From contig NZ_CP029197.1 of assembly GCF_008639165.1 (NCBI RefSeq), positions 1,736,001 through 1,800,000 of the forward strand: DNA of 64,000 bases, in the 5' to 3' direction. The notes under the pieces are model-generated. The model was not told the DNA's origin and ran no database searches. It saw only the letters and a list, made by a program, of their open reading frames with translations. Origin of the DNA: Streptomyces venezuelae ATCC 10712 (lineage in GTDB: Bacteria; Actinomycetota; Actinomycetes; Streptomycetales; Streptomycetaceae). A program made the translations under genes and the position numbers. Below, piece after piece: positions 47,612 to 56,537 of this stretch. How positions within the stretch are numbered: the first letter of the stretch is position 1; every line of letters starts with the position of its first letter.

Positions 47612-47980
47612 ATGACGTCCACTCCCGACCACCACCCCGCGCCGACGGCCGCGGACCCGCAGCGCTACACGGCCCACGGGTATCCCGCCGTCCCCCCGAT
47701 CGTCCACCCGGCGGCCTTCGGCGCCTCCCCCTGGCCCCCGCCGGCCGTCCTCGGGCCCGAGATGTTCGCCGAGCTCCGCTCGCTCCGGGAGTCGGTCACC
47801 GCCGTCTCCTCGAAGCTGGACGGCATCCAGGGGACGTACGAGCGGGTCCAGGACCATGAGAACCGCATCAGGGCCCTGGAGAACCGGCGCTGGCCGATCC
47901 CCGCGGCCATGCTGGTGGCCACCGTGGCGGCCGCCGGGATCGCAGCCGCCGGCGCCGTCCTCACCGTCCTCGTCAAGTAG
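47612..47980 (+). CDS. Small coiled-coil protein with C-terminal TM helix
   Basis: 122-aa protein, unrecognised. Pro/His-rich N-terminal 60 residues, a heptad-like segment of about 45 residues (FAELRSLRESVTAVSSKLDGIQ, then YERVQDHENRIRALENRRW), and a hydrophobic helix at the very end (AAMLVATVAAAGIAAAGAVLTVLVK). It should sit as a tail-anchored protein with the coiled coil in the cytoplasm, a layout like hemolysin-XhlA-type phage proteins, though I see no phage genes. ATG 47612 has GAGGA 5-6 nt upstream. Only 83 nt before the 710-aa gene, so probably an operon. Confidence 0.7.
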   Translation: MTSTPDHHPAPTAADPQRYTAHGYPAVPPIVHPAAFGASPWPPPAVLGPEMFAELRSLRESVTAVSSKLDGIQGTYERVQDHENRIRALENRRWPIPAAMLVATVAAAGIAAAGAVLTVLVK

Positions 47981-48063
47981 TCCCGGCCCGGTGCCGGGCG
48001 CCCCGCCTCGTCCGGCACCGGGCCCTGCCGTACCCGCGCACCCCGCAGAGTGGAGCAGCCGCC

Positions 48064-50196
48064 ATGTCGATGTCGCCCTCGGGCCCCTTCCCGTCCCCGC
48101 CCACCCGTGAGTGGCAGGAGCGGTGGGTGGCGGCCGTGCTCGCGACCAGGGACGTCACCGCGCCACGCGCGGCCCTGGAGAACATCGCGCCGTTCGTGGT
48201 CCGCCCGAAGGACGATCTGACGGGCCCGGACGAGGAACCCGACGGCGTCCGGCGGCTCAGGCCCGACCGGTACCGCTGGGTCACCACCGACGCGGGGCGG
48301 ATGCTGCTCGTCACCATCCGGATGCACGGGGTCGGCGGCATCGTGTGGGAGCACAACGAGCGCATCAGCTCGGAGTGGCGCTCGCTCGCCGACCCCGGCA
48401 CCGGGGCGGCGAAGGGCCGGCGGCCGCTTCCCCGCGTCACCTCGTGGACCCGGCTGACGGAGGACGGCCAGGAGCGGACCTTCACCGCCCTGGAGAGCAC
48501 CGCCGTCACCCGTGAGGCGCTGATCAGCAGCGTCGACGAGGCGGCCAGCGCCCTCACCAACCGGGTGGGCATGCGGCCGTACGACCTGCTGGAGGACCTG
48601 GCGCTCAACGGCCAGGTCGAGCCGTGCATGTACGTGGCCCAGCACATAGGCCTGGGCGAGCAGCCGCCGCAGCAGGCCGACGGGTCGCCGCGCTACCCCG
48701 GCTCGTACTGGGGCTGGATGGCCGTACGGGGCAACAACCGCACCACCTTCCGCCAGGAGCTGTTCGGCGTCTCCTCCTCCGAGGTGCTCACCGGCGTGCC
48801 GTTCAAGAAGCTCGGCCAGGACGGCCCCGGGGTCTCCGTGAGCCCGAGCTACTGGCTGGGCCGGCTCTCGGAGGTGCTCAACAAGGAGTACGCCGAGGGG
48901 GAACGGGAGGGGCGGACGGACACCCGGGCGCACCGAGCCGTGGCGATCGCCTCGGTGGAAGCGCATCTGGTGATCGGTTCCTCCGCGCCCGAGCGGCTCT
49001 TCCGCATCGCCCAGGGCAGCAACCGGCGCGACCACGTGCACCCGCCGCTGGAGTTCGGGCCCAACGACCGGGGCCGGGCGCTGGGGCGCGGCGTCCTCGG
49101 CGCGTACACCGCCGAGCGGCTCCTCGACGACCGCACGGCCGACGTGCTGGCCGGGCTCGCGCCGGTGACCGACCTGCCGGACGCCCCTTCGGGCGCGTCC
49201 GTCTCCGAGCTGCGCGACCTCCGTTCGATGCGGCTGCTGACGGAGCTGTTCCCGACCCAGGACCAGACGGCGAAGCGGACCCGGATCCGGGCGGCGCTGG
49301 GCGAACCGGCCCCGTCCCAGCTGACCGCCAGGGACGTCAACCGCCGGGTGCGGGCCTGGTCGGCGCTGACCTCGGAGTCGTACCCCGAACCGTGGAACCC
49401 CCGGGTGGCCGAGGTGGTCACGGCGGTGCAGGGGCGCAAGGGCATCACCCTGCTGGGGCGCCGTCTGCCGGAGCTGCTCGCGACGGCTGAGGCGGACCGC
49501 GAGGCCTTCGAGGAGCTGCTCACCTTCCGGGCCCCGCACTGGCTCGCCGCGTTCGACATCATCGACGCGGACCGGGGTTCCCTCTCCGGTCAGCGGACCG
49601 ACGACGAGGGCCGGGAGGCACAGCGGGTGCGCCGTACCGTCGCCAACGTCATCGAGGCGATGCGCAAGCGTCCGGCGATGGCGGTGGGGCTGCTGCGGGA
49701 GCTCGCCGCGGCGATGGACGAGGGCGACCGGCCCCCGCGGCAGGTCGACGAGACGGGGACGGCGCTGGACGGCCGGGCCCACCGCGCCTGGTTCAACCGC
49801 ACCTTCCCCAAGGAGACCGGCACCCGCCCCTACCGGCAGCGCAGGAGCCAGGAGGGCGGCGAACCCGGCGCCGCCGGTGAGGCCGGCCGGGCCGGGGAGG
49901 AGACCGCGAGCGGCCCCTTCACCGATCCCGCCGCCCCCGCCGACGCGCCGGAGGAGACCCCCGAACAGGCGCTGAAGCGGCTCACCGAGGTGCTGGAGCG
50001 CGAGATCGGGAAAACCGCCGAGACGGTCACGGAGCTGGCCGAGGCGGTGAAGGACGTGGCCACGGCCGCCGAGACGGCGGGGCGGGACTACGCGCTGAAG
50101 GAGGCGGAGGCGCAGGACATGGCTAGCCGGGTGCTGCAGGTCCTGCGGGCCCTGCGGAAGATCCCCGAGACCGTGGCCGATCTGGGTCCCGCGTAG
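48064..50196 (+). CDS. Uncharacterised 710-aa protein, possible ParB-like segment
   Basis: No family recognised with certainty. Residues about 173-236 read like the ParB/Srx-type N-terminal fold: YDLLEDLALNGQVEPCMYVA (compare the SIxxxGxxxPIxV box) followed after a loop by WGWMAVRGNNRTTFRQELFG (compare GxRRxxA). Residues 68-110 (RYRWVTTDAGRMLLVTIRMHG) and 340-360 (HVHPPLEFGPNDRGRALGRG) look conserved too. The last 75 residues are a Glu/Ala-rich amphipathic helix, probable coiled coil. No signal peptide or TM segment. It could pair with the coiled-coil membrane protein upstream. ATG 48064; GGAGCAGCC precedes it. Ends at a 20-bp terminator. Confidence 0.7.
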   Translation: MSMSPSGPFPSPPTREWQERWVAAVLATRDVTAPRAALENIAPFVVRPKDDLTGPDEEPDGVRRLRPDRYRWVTTDAGRMLLVTIRMHGVGGIVWEHNERISSEWRSLADPGTGAAKGRRPLPRVTSWTRLTEDGQERTFTALESTAVTREALISSVDEAASALTNRVGMRPYDLLEDLALNGQVEPCMYVAQHIGLGEQPPQQADGSPRYPGSYWGWMAVRGNNRTTFRQELFGVSSSEVLTGVPFKKLGQDGPGVSVSPSYWLGRLSEVLNKEYAEGEREGRTDTRAHRAVAIASVEAHLVIGSSAPERLFRIAQGSNRRDHVHPPLEFGPNDRGRALGRGVLGAYTAERLLDDRTADVLAGLAPVTDLPDAPSGASVSELRDLRSMRLLTELFPTQDQTAKRTRIRAALGEPAPSQLTARDVNRRVRAWSALTSESYPEPWNPRVAEVVTAVQGRKGITLLGRRLPELLATAEADREAFEELLTFRAPHWLAAFDIIDADRGSLSGQRTDDEGREAQRVRRTVANVIEAMRKRPAMAVGLLRELAAAMDEGDRPPRQVDETGTALDGRAHRAWFNRTFPKETGTRPYRQRRSQEGGEPGAAGEAGRAGEETASGPFTDPAAPADAPEETPEQALKRLTEVLEREIGKTAETVTELAEAVKDVATAAETAGRDYALKEAEAQDMASRVLQVLRALRKIPETVADLGPA

Positions 50197-50225
50197 GGAG
50201 CGGGCGGGGGCGGGCGGCTCCGGAG

Positions 50226-50268
50226 ACGGCGACGGCCGGCCAGGGAGACCCTGGCCGGCCGTCGCCGT
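50226..50268. terminator. Bidirectional terminator hairpin
   Basis: Perfect 20-bp stem around an AGA loop, the longest in the window, between the 710-aa gene and terC, which converge here. Confidence 0.88.
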
Positions 50269-50318
50269 ATGTCAGGCGCGTGAGGCGCTTTCGCGCTTCA
50301 GGCCTCTTTTCACGCCCT

Positions 50319-51326
50319 TCAGGCGCCGATGCTGTCCTTGGCTGTGTCGTCGGCGTCGGTCACGCCGGCGGCGGCCTCCCGCTCGGCCTGCCGCTTGGAG
50401 GCGATGAGGCTGGTGATCGTGGTGACGATCAGGACGCCGCCGATGACGGCGAGCGAGACCGGGATGGAGATCTCCGGGACGTGCACCCCGGACTCGTGCA
50501 GGGCGTGCAGCACCAGCTTCACGCCGATGAAGCCGAGGATCACCGACAGGCCGTAGCTGAGGTGGACCAGCTTCTTGAGCAGGCCGCCGATCAGGAAGTA
50601 CAGCTGGCGCAGACCCATGAGGGCGAAGGCGTTGGCGGTGAAGACGATGTACGGGTCCTGGGTGAGGCCGAAGATCGCCGGGATGGAGTCGAGGGCGAAG
50701 AGGACGTCGGTGGTGCCGATGGCGAGCATGACGACCATCAGCGGGGTCATGATCCGCTTGCCGTTGTTCCGGATGAACAGCTTGGTGCCGTGGTACCGGT
50801 CGGCGACGCCGAACTTCTTCTCGACGCTCTTGAGGAGACGGTTCTCCTCCCACTCGTCCTCGTCCTCGTCGGCCCGCGCCTCCTGGATGAGCTTCCAGGC
50901 GGTGTAGATCAGGAACGCGCCGAAGAGGTAGAAGACCCAGGAGAAGTTCGCGATGATCGCGGCGCCCGCGGCGATGAAGATCGTGCGGAGCACCAGGGCG
51001 ATCACCACACCCACGAGCAGCACGCGCTGCTGGAGGTGCGAGGGGACCGCGAACTTCGCCATGATCAGGATGAAGACGAAGAGGTTGTCGACACTGAGCG
51101 ACTTCTCGGTGATGTAGCCGGCGAAGAACTCGCCGGACGCCTGGCTGTTGCCGAAGAACAACAGGCCGAGGCCGAAGAGCGCCGCCAGGACGATCCAGAC
51201 GACCGTCCAGGTTCCGGCTTCCTTGACCGACACCTCATGGGGCTTGCGCCCGATGAAGAAGTCGGCCGCGATCAGGGCACCCAGACCGAGAATGGTCAGT
51301 ACCCACAGGGTCATTGAAACGTCCAC
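50319..51326 (-). CDS. terC: TerC family membrane protein, likely Mn2+ exporter
   Basis: 335-aa TerC/Alx family protein with about nine membrane helices. Signature acidic membrane motifs: ITEKSLSVDNLFVFILIM and LAIGTTDVLFALDSIPAIFGLTQDPYIVFTANAFALMGLRQLYFL. Members export manganese or help load exported metalloproteins, and are classic targets of yybP-ykoY riboswitches, one of which precedes this gene. GTG 51326 has GGAGG only 4 nt upstream. C-terminal tail of 40 residues is hydrophilic (ADDTAKDSIGA). Name retained from tellurite-resistance clusters; terD-type genes follow upstream. Confidence 0.93.
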   Translation of the reverse strand: MDVSMTLWVLTILGLGALIAADFFIGRKPHEVSVKEAGTWTVVWIVLAALFGLGLLFFGNSQASGEFFAGYITEKSLSVDNLFVFILIMAKFAVPSHLQQRVLLVGVVIALVLRTIFIAAGAAIIANFSWVFYLFGAFLIYTAWKLIQEARADEDEDEWEENRLLKSVEKKFGVADRYHGTKLFIRNNGKRIMTPLMVVMLAIGTTDVLFALDSIPAIFGLTQDPYIVFTANAFALMGLRQLYFLIGGLLKKLVHLSYGLSVILGFIGVKLVLHALHESGVHVPEISIPVSLAVIGGVLIVTTITSLIASKRQAEREAAAGVTDADDTAKDSIGA

Positions 51327-51370
51327 TGCGCCTCCGGCGTCGTACGGCTACTGATCAGCGTCGTCGCTGC

Positions 51371-51490
51371 CGGAGGTCTCTTCCACCCGGGCGACGGACG
51401 ATCGCCGCCGGGCCGGCGCCCCGGGATCGGATCCATGAGGACCCCTCCGTACTGACGGGTACGCCGCGCAATGGGGAGTACTCCCCTCCG
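51371..51490 (-). promoter_or_regulatory. yybP-ykoY manganese riboswitch upstream of terC
   Basis: Minus strand, in order: P1 5' strand CGGAGG (51490-51485), the conserved GGGGAGTA (51486-51479), hairpin CGTAC-CCGTCA-GTACG holding the conserved GTCAnnACG (51456-51448), and AAGAGACC followed by P1 3' strand CCTCCG (51376-51371). All conserved elements of the class are present. P1's 3' strand extended to CCTCCGGC (51376-51369) is also perfectly complementary to GCCGGAGG (51338-51331), the terC Shine-Dalgarno, so the switch probably controls translation: Mn2+ stabilises P1 and frees the ribosome site. Confidence 0.9.
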
Positions 51491-51559
51491 CACCAAGAAC
51501 TCTACCCGAAAGACCAAGAGAAGGTAAAGAGGAGGGTAAAGGGCCACCAAAAGTGCAGG

Positions 51560-53617
51560 TCAGGGGCGCTTTCCATGGCGAGTGGACGCCACCTCCGCGA
51601 GCACCTGCCGGAGCACCGCACTGCCCGGCGGAAGCAGCGGCGGCTCGTACGACCAGGCGTGACCGACCCATGGATCGGCGAGGTGGTCGTCGGGCACCGG
51701 CGTGAGGCGCAGCAGCGAGCGCCACAGCGGATCGAGCAGCGGCCCGTACGCCGCCGCGTCCTCCCGGTCCGCCACCATCAGCAGATGGACGCCGACCGAC
51801 GGGCCCTCGTCGGCGAGGTACCGGAGCCGGGTGACCGCCCGGTCGTCGAAGCCGTGCGGGAAGTCGTGCACGAGCAGCAGCTGCCGGGCCGTGTCCAGAC
51901 CGGGCGGCAGCGCGTCGGCCGCGCCGCCCCGCATCGCCATCTGCAGCAGGTCCACCCGCTCGGTGAGCTGCTCCAGCACCGCCGAGACACCGGCCGCGCC
52001 CCGGGCCGGCGGGGCCGCGAGGACACCCGTCTCCACGAGCGGGGCGAGGGCGGCGGCGCCCGCCCCGGCGGCGTCGACGACATGCACCGTGAACCCGCCC
52101 GCCGGGTGCGCCGCGAGCAGCCGGGCCGTGTGCGCCACCGCGCTGTCCAGGGCGAGCCGGCGCAGCTCGACCTCGTCGAGCAGACCGGCCGCCTCCGAGC
52201 GGCCCCGGCCGGAGTCGACCCACAGCCCGCGCTCCAGCGGCAGCCGGACGAGCATCGGGATCCGCAGATCGGTCCGCTCGGGGAGGTGGAGGTCGCCGAG
52301 GCGGACCGCCATCGGCTCCTCGGCCGGGACCCGGTAGGCGTGCCAGACGGGGTTGTCCCAGCGGGCGTAGGCGGCGGGCAGGGCGGGCTCCACGACCTCC
52401 GACTCGGCCACGAGCTGGGCGAGGTCCCGGTCGAGGGCCTCCTGGGCCCGCCGCACCAGCTCGTCGTGCCGGGCACGGGCGGCCGCGCGGGCCGCGTCGT
52501 TCGCGCCGCCGCCCCGGACGCGGTAGTCCGAGAGCATCTCGTCGAGCTCCCGGTCGAGCCGGGACTCCGCGAACTCACAAGCGCTGCGGTAGGCGGCGGT
52601 GGTACGGGCCAGGTCCTCGAACATGCCCCACACCTGGTTGTACAGCCGCTCGTCCATGGACCAGCCGGAGGCGTCCCCGGCGACCGGGGCGGGCGGGCCC
52701 TGCCGGGGCTGCTCGGCGGCCGGGGCGGCGGCGGAGGGCGGAGCGGCCGGGGGCTCGGTCCGGCGGCGGGGGTGGGCGTAGTCGATCGGGCCGCCACCGA
52801 CCGGGACGGTCGGCGCCGCGTCCTGGGCGCCGTTCGGGACCGGGTCCGGGACGGTGGGCGGGGCGGCGGCCGGGGCGGCGGTCGGGGCCGCGTCCTGGGC
52901 GGTCACCGGTGCGGTGTGCCGGACGCGCTCCGCCTCGGGGAGCCGGCGCGCGGGCTCGGGCGCCACCGCCTCCAGGATGGTGGCGGCGAGGTCGGCGGGG
53001 CGCTCCAGGCCCTGGTCGCCGAGGAGTGCGGCGAGCCCGCCCTCGTACCCCTGGCCCATGGCGCGGACCTTCCAGGCGCCCTGGCGCCGGTACAGCTCCA
53101 GGGCGACCACGGCGGACTCGCTGTCGAGGCCGGTGATCGTGTAGCTGGCGATCTCGGCGCCGTCGGAGCCGGACACGGCGACGAAGGGAGCGGCGACGGC
53201 GCCGAAGCGGGCCGCCCCGCCGAGGCGGGCGCCGGGCAGCGCGAGGAGGACCGAGACCCGGTGGACGGCGCCAGGGACGGCCTCCAGGTCGACGGTGAGC
53301 CGGTGGTCGGCGGCGGCCTGCCCGGGGACGTCGACGCCGGGCAGGGAGGGCGCGCCGGGGTGGGCGATCCATTCCACGCCCGGCACCCGGCCCTGCTCGT
53401 CGCAGAGGGTGGCTCCGGCGACGACGGGATGACCGGCCGACACCCGGATCTCCAGTCGGGTGTCGGGCAGGGGGTGGTTCTGCCCCCGGACCAGCTCGGC
53501 CGTCATCGACTCTGTCCCCTCGGCGTGCTCGGTGTCTTCGGTGTGCTCGGCGTTCTCAGCGTGTTCGGTGTGCTCAGCGTGTGCGGTCCGCCCGGTGCTG
53601 AACCGGTCCCGGTTCAT
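51560..53617 (-). CDS. TerD-domain fusion protein
   Basis: 685-aa protein if ATG 53617 is used. Residues about 38-215 are a TerD domain (MTAELVRGQNHPLPDTRLEIRVSAGHP ... SDGAEIASYTITGLDSESAVVALELYRRQGAWKVRAMGQGYEGG). A Pro/Ala linker (225-320) leads to a helical region (DERLYNQVWGMFEDLARTTAAYRSACEFAESRLDRELDEML) and a 250-residue C-terminal alpha/beta domain (LRIPMLVRLPLERGLWVDSG, LLLVHDFPHGFDDRAVTRLRYLADEGPSVGVHLLMVADRED) resembling FtsK-like ATPases but without a Walker A. Before M38 lies a His/Glu/Thr repeat; ATG 53506 (M38) has AGGGG 9 nt upstream and may be the true start. Confidence 0.78.
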   Translation of the reverse strand: MNRDRFSTGRTAHAEHTEHAENAEHTEDTEHAEGTESMTAELVRGQNHPLPDTRLEIRVSAGHPVVAGATLCDEQGRVPGVEWIAHPGAPSLPGVDVPGQAAADHRLTVDLEAVPGAVHRVSVLLALPGARLGGAARFGAVAAPFVAVSGSDGAEIASYTITGLDSESAVVALELYRRQGAWKVRAMGQGYEGGLAALLGDQGLERPADLAATILEAVAPEPARRLPEAERVRHTAPVTAQDAAPTAAPAAAPPTVPDPVPNGAQDAAPTVPVGGGPIDYAHPRRRTEPPAAPPSAAAPAAEQPRQGPPAPVAGDASGWSMDERLYNQVWGMFEDLARTTAAYRSACEFAESRLDRELDEMLSDYRVRGGGANDAARAAARARHDELVRRAQEALDRDLAQLVAESEVVEPALPAAYARWDNPVWHAYRVPAEEPMAVRLGDLHLPERTDLRIPMLVRLPLERGLWVDSGRGRSEAAGLLDEVELRRLALDSAVAHTARLLAAHPAGGFTVHVVDAAGAGAAALAPLVETGVLAAPPARGAAGVSAVLEQLTERVDLLQMAMRGGAADALPPGLDTARQLLLVHDFPHGFDDRAVTRLRYLADEGPSVGVHLLMVADREDAAAYGPLLDPLWRSLLRLTPVPDDHLADPWVGHAWSYEPPLLPPGSAVLRQVLAEVASTRHGKRP

Positions 53618-53680
53618 GCGGGACAGCTCCCGGTGGCCTGCCGCCTCCGGGAGCTGTGGGTGGGTGCCGCGCGGGTCCGC

Positions 53681-54259
53681 CTACAGGTGCGGCAGGATCG
53701 CGGGCATCAGGTCCTGGAAGGTGCGGCCGTTGGCCGGGTTGCCCAGGGCCGTCATCTGCCAGCCGGAGCCGGCCCGGTGCACCTTCGCCATGATCTGCGC
53801 GGTGTAGCTGCCACCACCGTCGAGGGTGTAGCGCGCGAGCTCCTGACCGTTCGTCTCGTCGACGATCCGGCAGAACGCGTTCTGCACCTCCTGGAACGTC
53901 TGGCCGGTGAACGAGTTCACCGTGAAGACGATCTGGTCGATGTGGACCGGGACGCGCTCCAGGTCGACGAGGATCGCCTCGTCGTCACCGCCCTGCCCGG
54001 CGCCGCCCACGAGGTTGTCACCGGTGTGCTTGACCGAGCCGTCGTCGCTGACCAGGTGACGGAAGAAGACCACGTCGACCGGCTGCTTCTCGGCGAACAG
54101 GACGGCCGAGGCGTCCAGGTCGATCTCCCGGGTGCGCGAACCGAAGAGACCACGGCGCGGCGCGGCCTGCCAGCCGAGACCCATCCGCACCTGCGTGAGG
54201 CTGCCCCCGCCCCGCTTCTCCAGGCTGATGGCCTGGCCCTTGGTCATGTTGACCGACAC
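53681..54259 (-). CDS. terD: TerD family stress protein
   Basis: 192-aa TerD/CABP protein: MTKGQAISLEKRGGGSLTQVRMGLGWQ opens the domain; acidic calcium-binding loops at EIDLDASAVLF and HTGDNLVGGAGQGGDDEAILVDLERVP, closing with GRTFQDLMPAILPHL. TerD proteins confer tellurite and other stress tolerance and affect development in Streptomyces. GTG 54259 (after AGAGGGG) or ATG 54247. The fusion gene follows 63 nt later, likely in one transcript started by the damage-type promoter at 54323-54344. Confidence 0.92.
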   Translation of the reverse strand: MSVNMTKGQAISLEKRGGGSLTQVRMGLGWQAAPRRGLFGSRTREIDLDASAVLFAEKQPVDVVFFRHLVSDDGSVKHTGDNLVGGAGQGGDDEAILVDLERVPVHIDQIVFTVNSFTGQTFQEVQNAFCRIVDETNGQELARYTLDGGGSYTAQIMAKVHRAGSGWQMTALGNPANGRTFQDLMPAILPHL

Positions 54260-54322
54260 GCGTCTGCCCCTCTCGTTGACGTTCCCCCGCGTCCGGTGTC
54301 CCGGTGCGTGCGGTTGTCCAGC

Positions 54323-54344
54323 ACCCTACGCAGCGCCACCGACA
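54323..54344 (-). promoter_or_regulatory. RecA-NDp / PafBC-type promoter of terD
   Basis: TGTCGGTG (54344-54337), 8 nt, TAGGGT (54328-54323) on the minus strand, giving a transcript start near 54316 and a leader of about 57 nt before the terD GTG. Confidence 0.7.
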
Positions 54345-54354
54345 CCGCGGAGGT

Positions 54355-54395
54355 GCGGTCCGGTTTTGTGTCGGTCTTGCAACACACCGGACCGC
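54355..54395 (-). terminator. Terminator hairpin of uvrB
   Basis: GCGGTCCGG / CCGGACCGC 9-bp outer stem with an inner GTGT/ACAC helix, beginning 6 nt beyond the uvrB stop. Confidence 0.75.
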
Positions 54396-54401
54396 GTCCG
54401 G

Positions 54402-56531
54402 TCAGGCGAGTCCCGCCTCCTTCATCTGGCGCAACTCCTTCTTCAGCTCCCCCACTTCGTCGCGGAGCCGGGCGGCGACCTCGAACTGCAGCTCGGCGGC
54501 GGCGGCGCGCATCCGGTCGGTCATCTCCTCGATGATCGCGGCCAGTTCGGTGGCGGGCCGGTCGCCGAGCTCGACGGTGGAGCCGGCCTTGCCCTTGCCC
54601 TTGACGCCGTGCGCGGCGAGCGAGGGGACGGGGGCCTTGGTGCCCTTGCCCTCCTTGCCCTGGCGGTAGCCGGTGCCGAGCAGCTCCTCGGTGTCGATCT
54701 CCTCGCGCGCGATGGTCGCGACGATGTCGTTGATCTTCTTGCGGAGCGGCTGCGGGTCGATGCCGTGCTCGGTGTTGTACGCGATCTGCTTCTCGCGGCG
54801 CCGGTTGGTCTCGTCGATGGCCTGCTCCATCGCCGGGGTGATCCGGTCGGCGTACATGTGGACCTGGCCCGAGACGTTGCGCGCGGCGCGGCCGATGGTC
54901 TGGATCAGGGAGGTGCCGGAGCGCAGGAAGCCCTGCTTGTCGGCGTCGAGGATGGCGACGAGGGAGACCTCGGGGAGGTCGAGGCCCTCGCGGAGGAGGT
55001 TGATGCCGACGAGGACGTCGTACTCTCCGGCGCGCAGCTCGCGGAGGAGCTCGATCCGGCGCAGGGTGTCGACGTCGCTGTGGAGGTAGCGCACCTGGAT
55101 GCCGAGCTCGAGGAAGTAGTCCGTGAGGTCCTCGGCCATCTTCTTGGTGAGGGTGGTGACGAGGACCCGCTCGTCCCGCTCCGTGCGCAGCCTGATCTCG
55201 TGGACCAGGTCGTCGATCTGGCCCTCGGTGGGCTTGACGACGACCTCGGGGTCGACCAGGCCGGTCGGGCGGATGATCTGCTCGACGAAGCCGTCGCCGC
55301 GCGACAGCTCGTACGTCCCGGGGGTGGCCGAGAGGTAGACGGTCTGGCCGATGCGCTCCTGGAACTCCTCCCACTTCAGCGGGCGGTTGTCGAGGGCGGA
55401 CGGGAGCCGGAAGCCGTGGTCGACCAGGGTCCGCTTGCGGGAGGCGTCGCCCTCGTACATGGCGCCGATCTGCGGCACGGTGACGTGCGACTCGTCGATG
55501 ACGAGGAGGAAGTCCTCGGGGAAGTAGTCGAGGAGGGTGTTGGGCGCGGAGCCGGGCTCGCGGCCGTCGAAGTGCATCGAGTAGTTCTCGATGCCGGAGC
55601 AGGAGCCGATCTGGCGCATCATCTCGATGTCGTACGTGGTGCGCATGCGCAGGCGCTGGGACTCCAGGTGCTTGCCCTGCTTGTCGAGTTCGGCGAGGCG
55701 GCCCTCCAGCTCGCGCTCGATGTCGTTGACCGCGCGCTCCATGCGCTCGGGGCCCGCGACGTAGTGGCTGGCGGGGAACACGTACAGCTCGCGGTCCTCG
55801 CTGATGACCTCGCCGGTGAGCGGGTGGAGGGTGGAGAGGGCCTCGATCTCGTCGCCGAACATCTCGATGCGGACGGCGAGCTCCTCGTACACCGGGAAGA
55901 TCTCGATGGTGTCGCCGCGGACGCGGAAGGTGCCGCGGGTGAACGCGAGGTCGTTGCGCGTGTACTGGATGTCGACGAAGCGGCGCAGCAGCTGGTCGCG
56001 GTCGACCTCCTCGCCGACCTTGAGCGGGACCATCCGGTCCACGTACTCCTGGGGCGTGCCGAGGCCGTAGATGCAGGAGACGGAGGCGACCACGACGACG
56101 TCCCTGCGGGTGAGCAGGGAGTTCGTCGCGGAGTGGCGGAGCCGCTCCACCTCCTCGTTGATCGAGGAGTCCTTCTCGATGTACGTGTCCGACTGCGGCA
56201 CGTACGCCTCGGGCTGGTAGTAGTCGTAGTACGAGACGAAGTACTCCACCGCGTTGTTCGGGAGGAGCTCGCGGAACTCGTTCGCCAGCTGGGCCGCCAG
56301 CGTCTTGTTCGGCGCCATCACCAGGGTGGGGCGCTGGAGCTTCTCGATCATCCACGCGGTGGTGGCCGACTTTCCGGTGCCGGTGGCACCGAGGAGCACG
56401 ACGTCCTTCTCGCCCGCGCGGATGCGCCGCTCCAGGTCGGCGATGGCCGCCGGCTGGTCGCCGCTGGGCTTGTACTCACTGACGACCTCGAAGGGCGCCA
56501 CCGAACGTTCGATCTTGGAAACGGGCCGCAT
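54402..56531 (-). CDS. uvrB: Excinuclease ABC subunit B
   Basis: 709-aa helicase-like UvrB, which verifies damage loaded by UvrA and recruits UvrC. Motif [16 protein letters not shown], the beta-hairpin [49 protein letters not shown]-type [13 protein letters not shown], motifs [33 protein letters not shown] and QTIGRAARN, and the C-terminal UVR helix [30 protein letters not shown] 56531 sits 6 nt after the -10 of its promoter, so translation is probably leaderless. Confidence 0.97.
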   Translation of the reverse strand: MRPVSKIERSVAPFEVVSEYKPSGDQPAAIADLERRIRAGEKDVVLLGATGTGKSATTAWMIEKLQRPTLVMAPNKTLAAQLANEFRELLPNNAVEYFVSYYDYYQPEAYVPQSDTYIEKDSSINEEVERLRHSATNSLLTRRDVVVVASVSCIYGLGTPQEYVDRMVPLKVGEEVDRDQLLRRFVDIQYTRNDLAFTRGTFRVRGDTIEIFPVYEELAVRIEMFGDEIEALSTLHPLTGEVISEDRELYVFPASHYVAGPERMERAVNDIERELEGRLAELDKQGKHLESQRLRMRTTYDIEMMRQIGSCSGIENYSMHFDGREPGSAPNTLLDYFPEDFLLVIDESHVTVPQIGAMYEGDASRKRTLVDHGFRLPSALDNRPLKWEEFQERIGQTVYLSATPGTYELSRGDGFVEQIIRPTGLVDPEVVVKPTEGQIDDLVHEIRLRTERDERVLVTTLTKKMAEDLTDYFLELGIQVRYLHSDVDTLRRIELLRELRAGEYDVLVGINLLREGLDLPEVSLVAILDADKQGFLRSGTSLIQTIGRAARNVSGQVHMYADRITPAMEQAIDETNRRREKQIAYNTEHGIDPQPLRKKINDIVATIAREEIDTEELLGTGYRQGKEGKGTKAPVPSLAAHGVKGKGKAGSTVELGDRPATELAAIIEEMTDRMRAAAAELQFEVAARLRDEVGELKKELRQMKEAGLA

Positions 56532-56537
56532 GCAACC

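Noticed and set aside
47314..47859. Overlapping frames between the MHS carrier and the coiled-coil gene
   Set aside because: Arg/Pro-rich, no ribosome site, and overlap the better supported ATG 47612 frame.
51473..51486. GGGGAGTACTCCCC palindrome as a protein operator
   Set aside because: It is explained by the conserved GGGGAGTA element of the yybP-ykoY riboswitch.
56501..56512. CCGAACGTTCGA near the uvrB start as a LexA box
   Set aside because: The half-sites touch; the actinobacterial SOS box needs a 4-nt spacer. It also lies inside coding sequence after the start.
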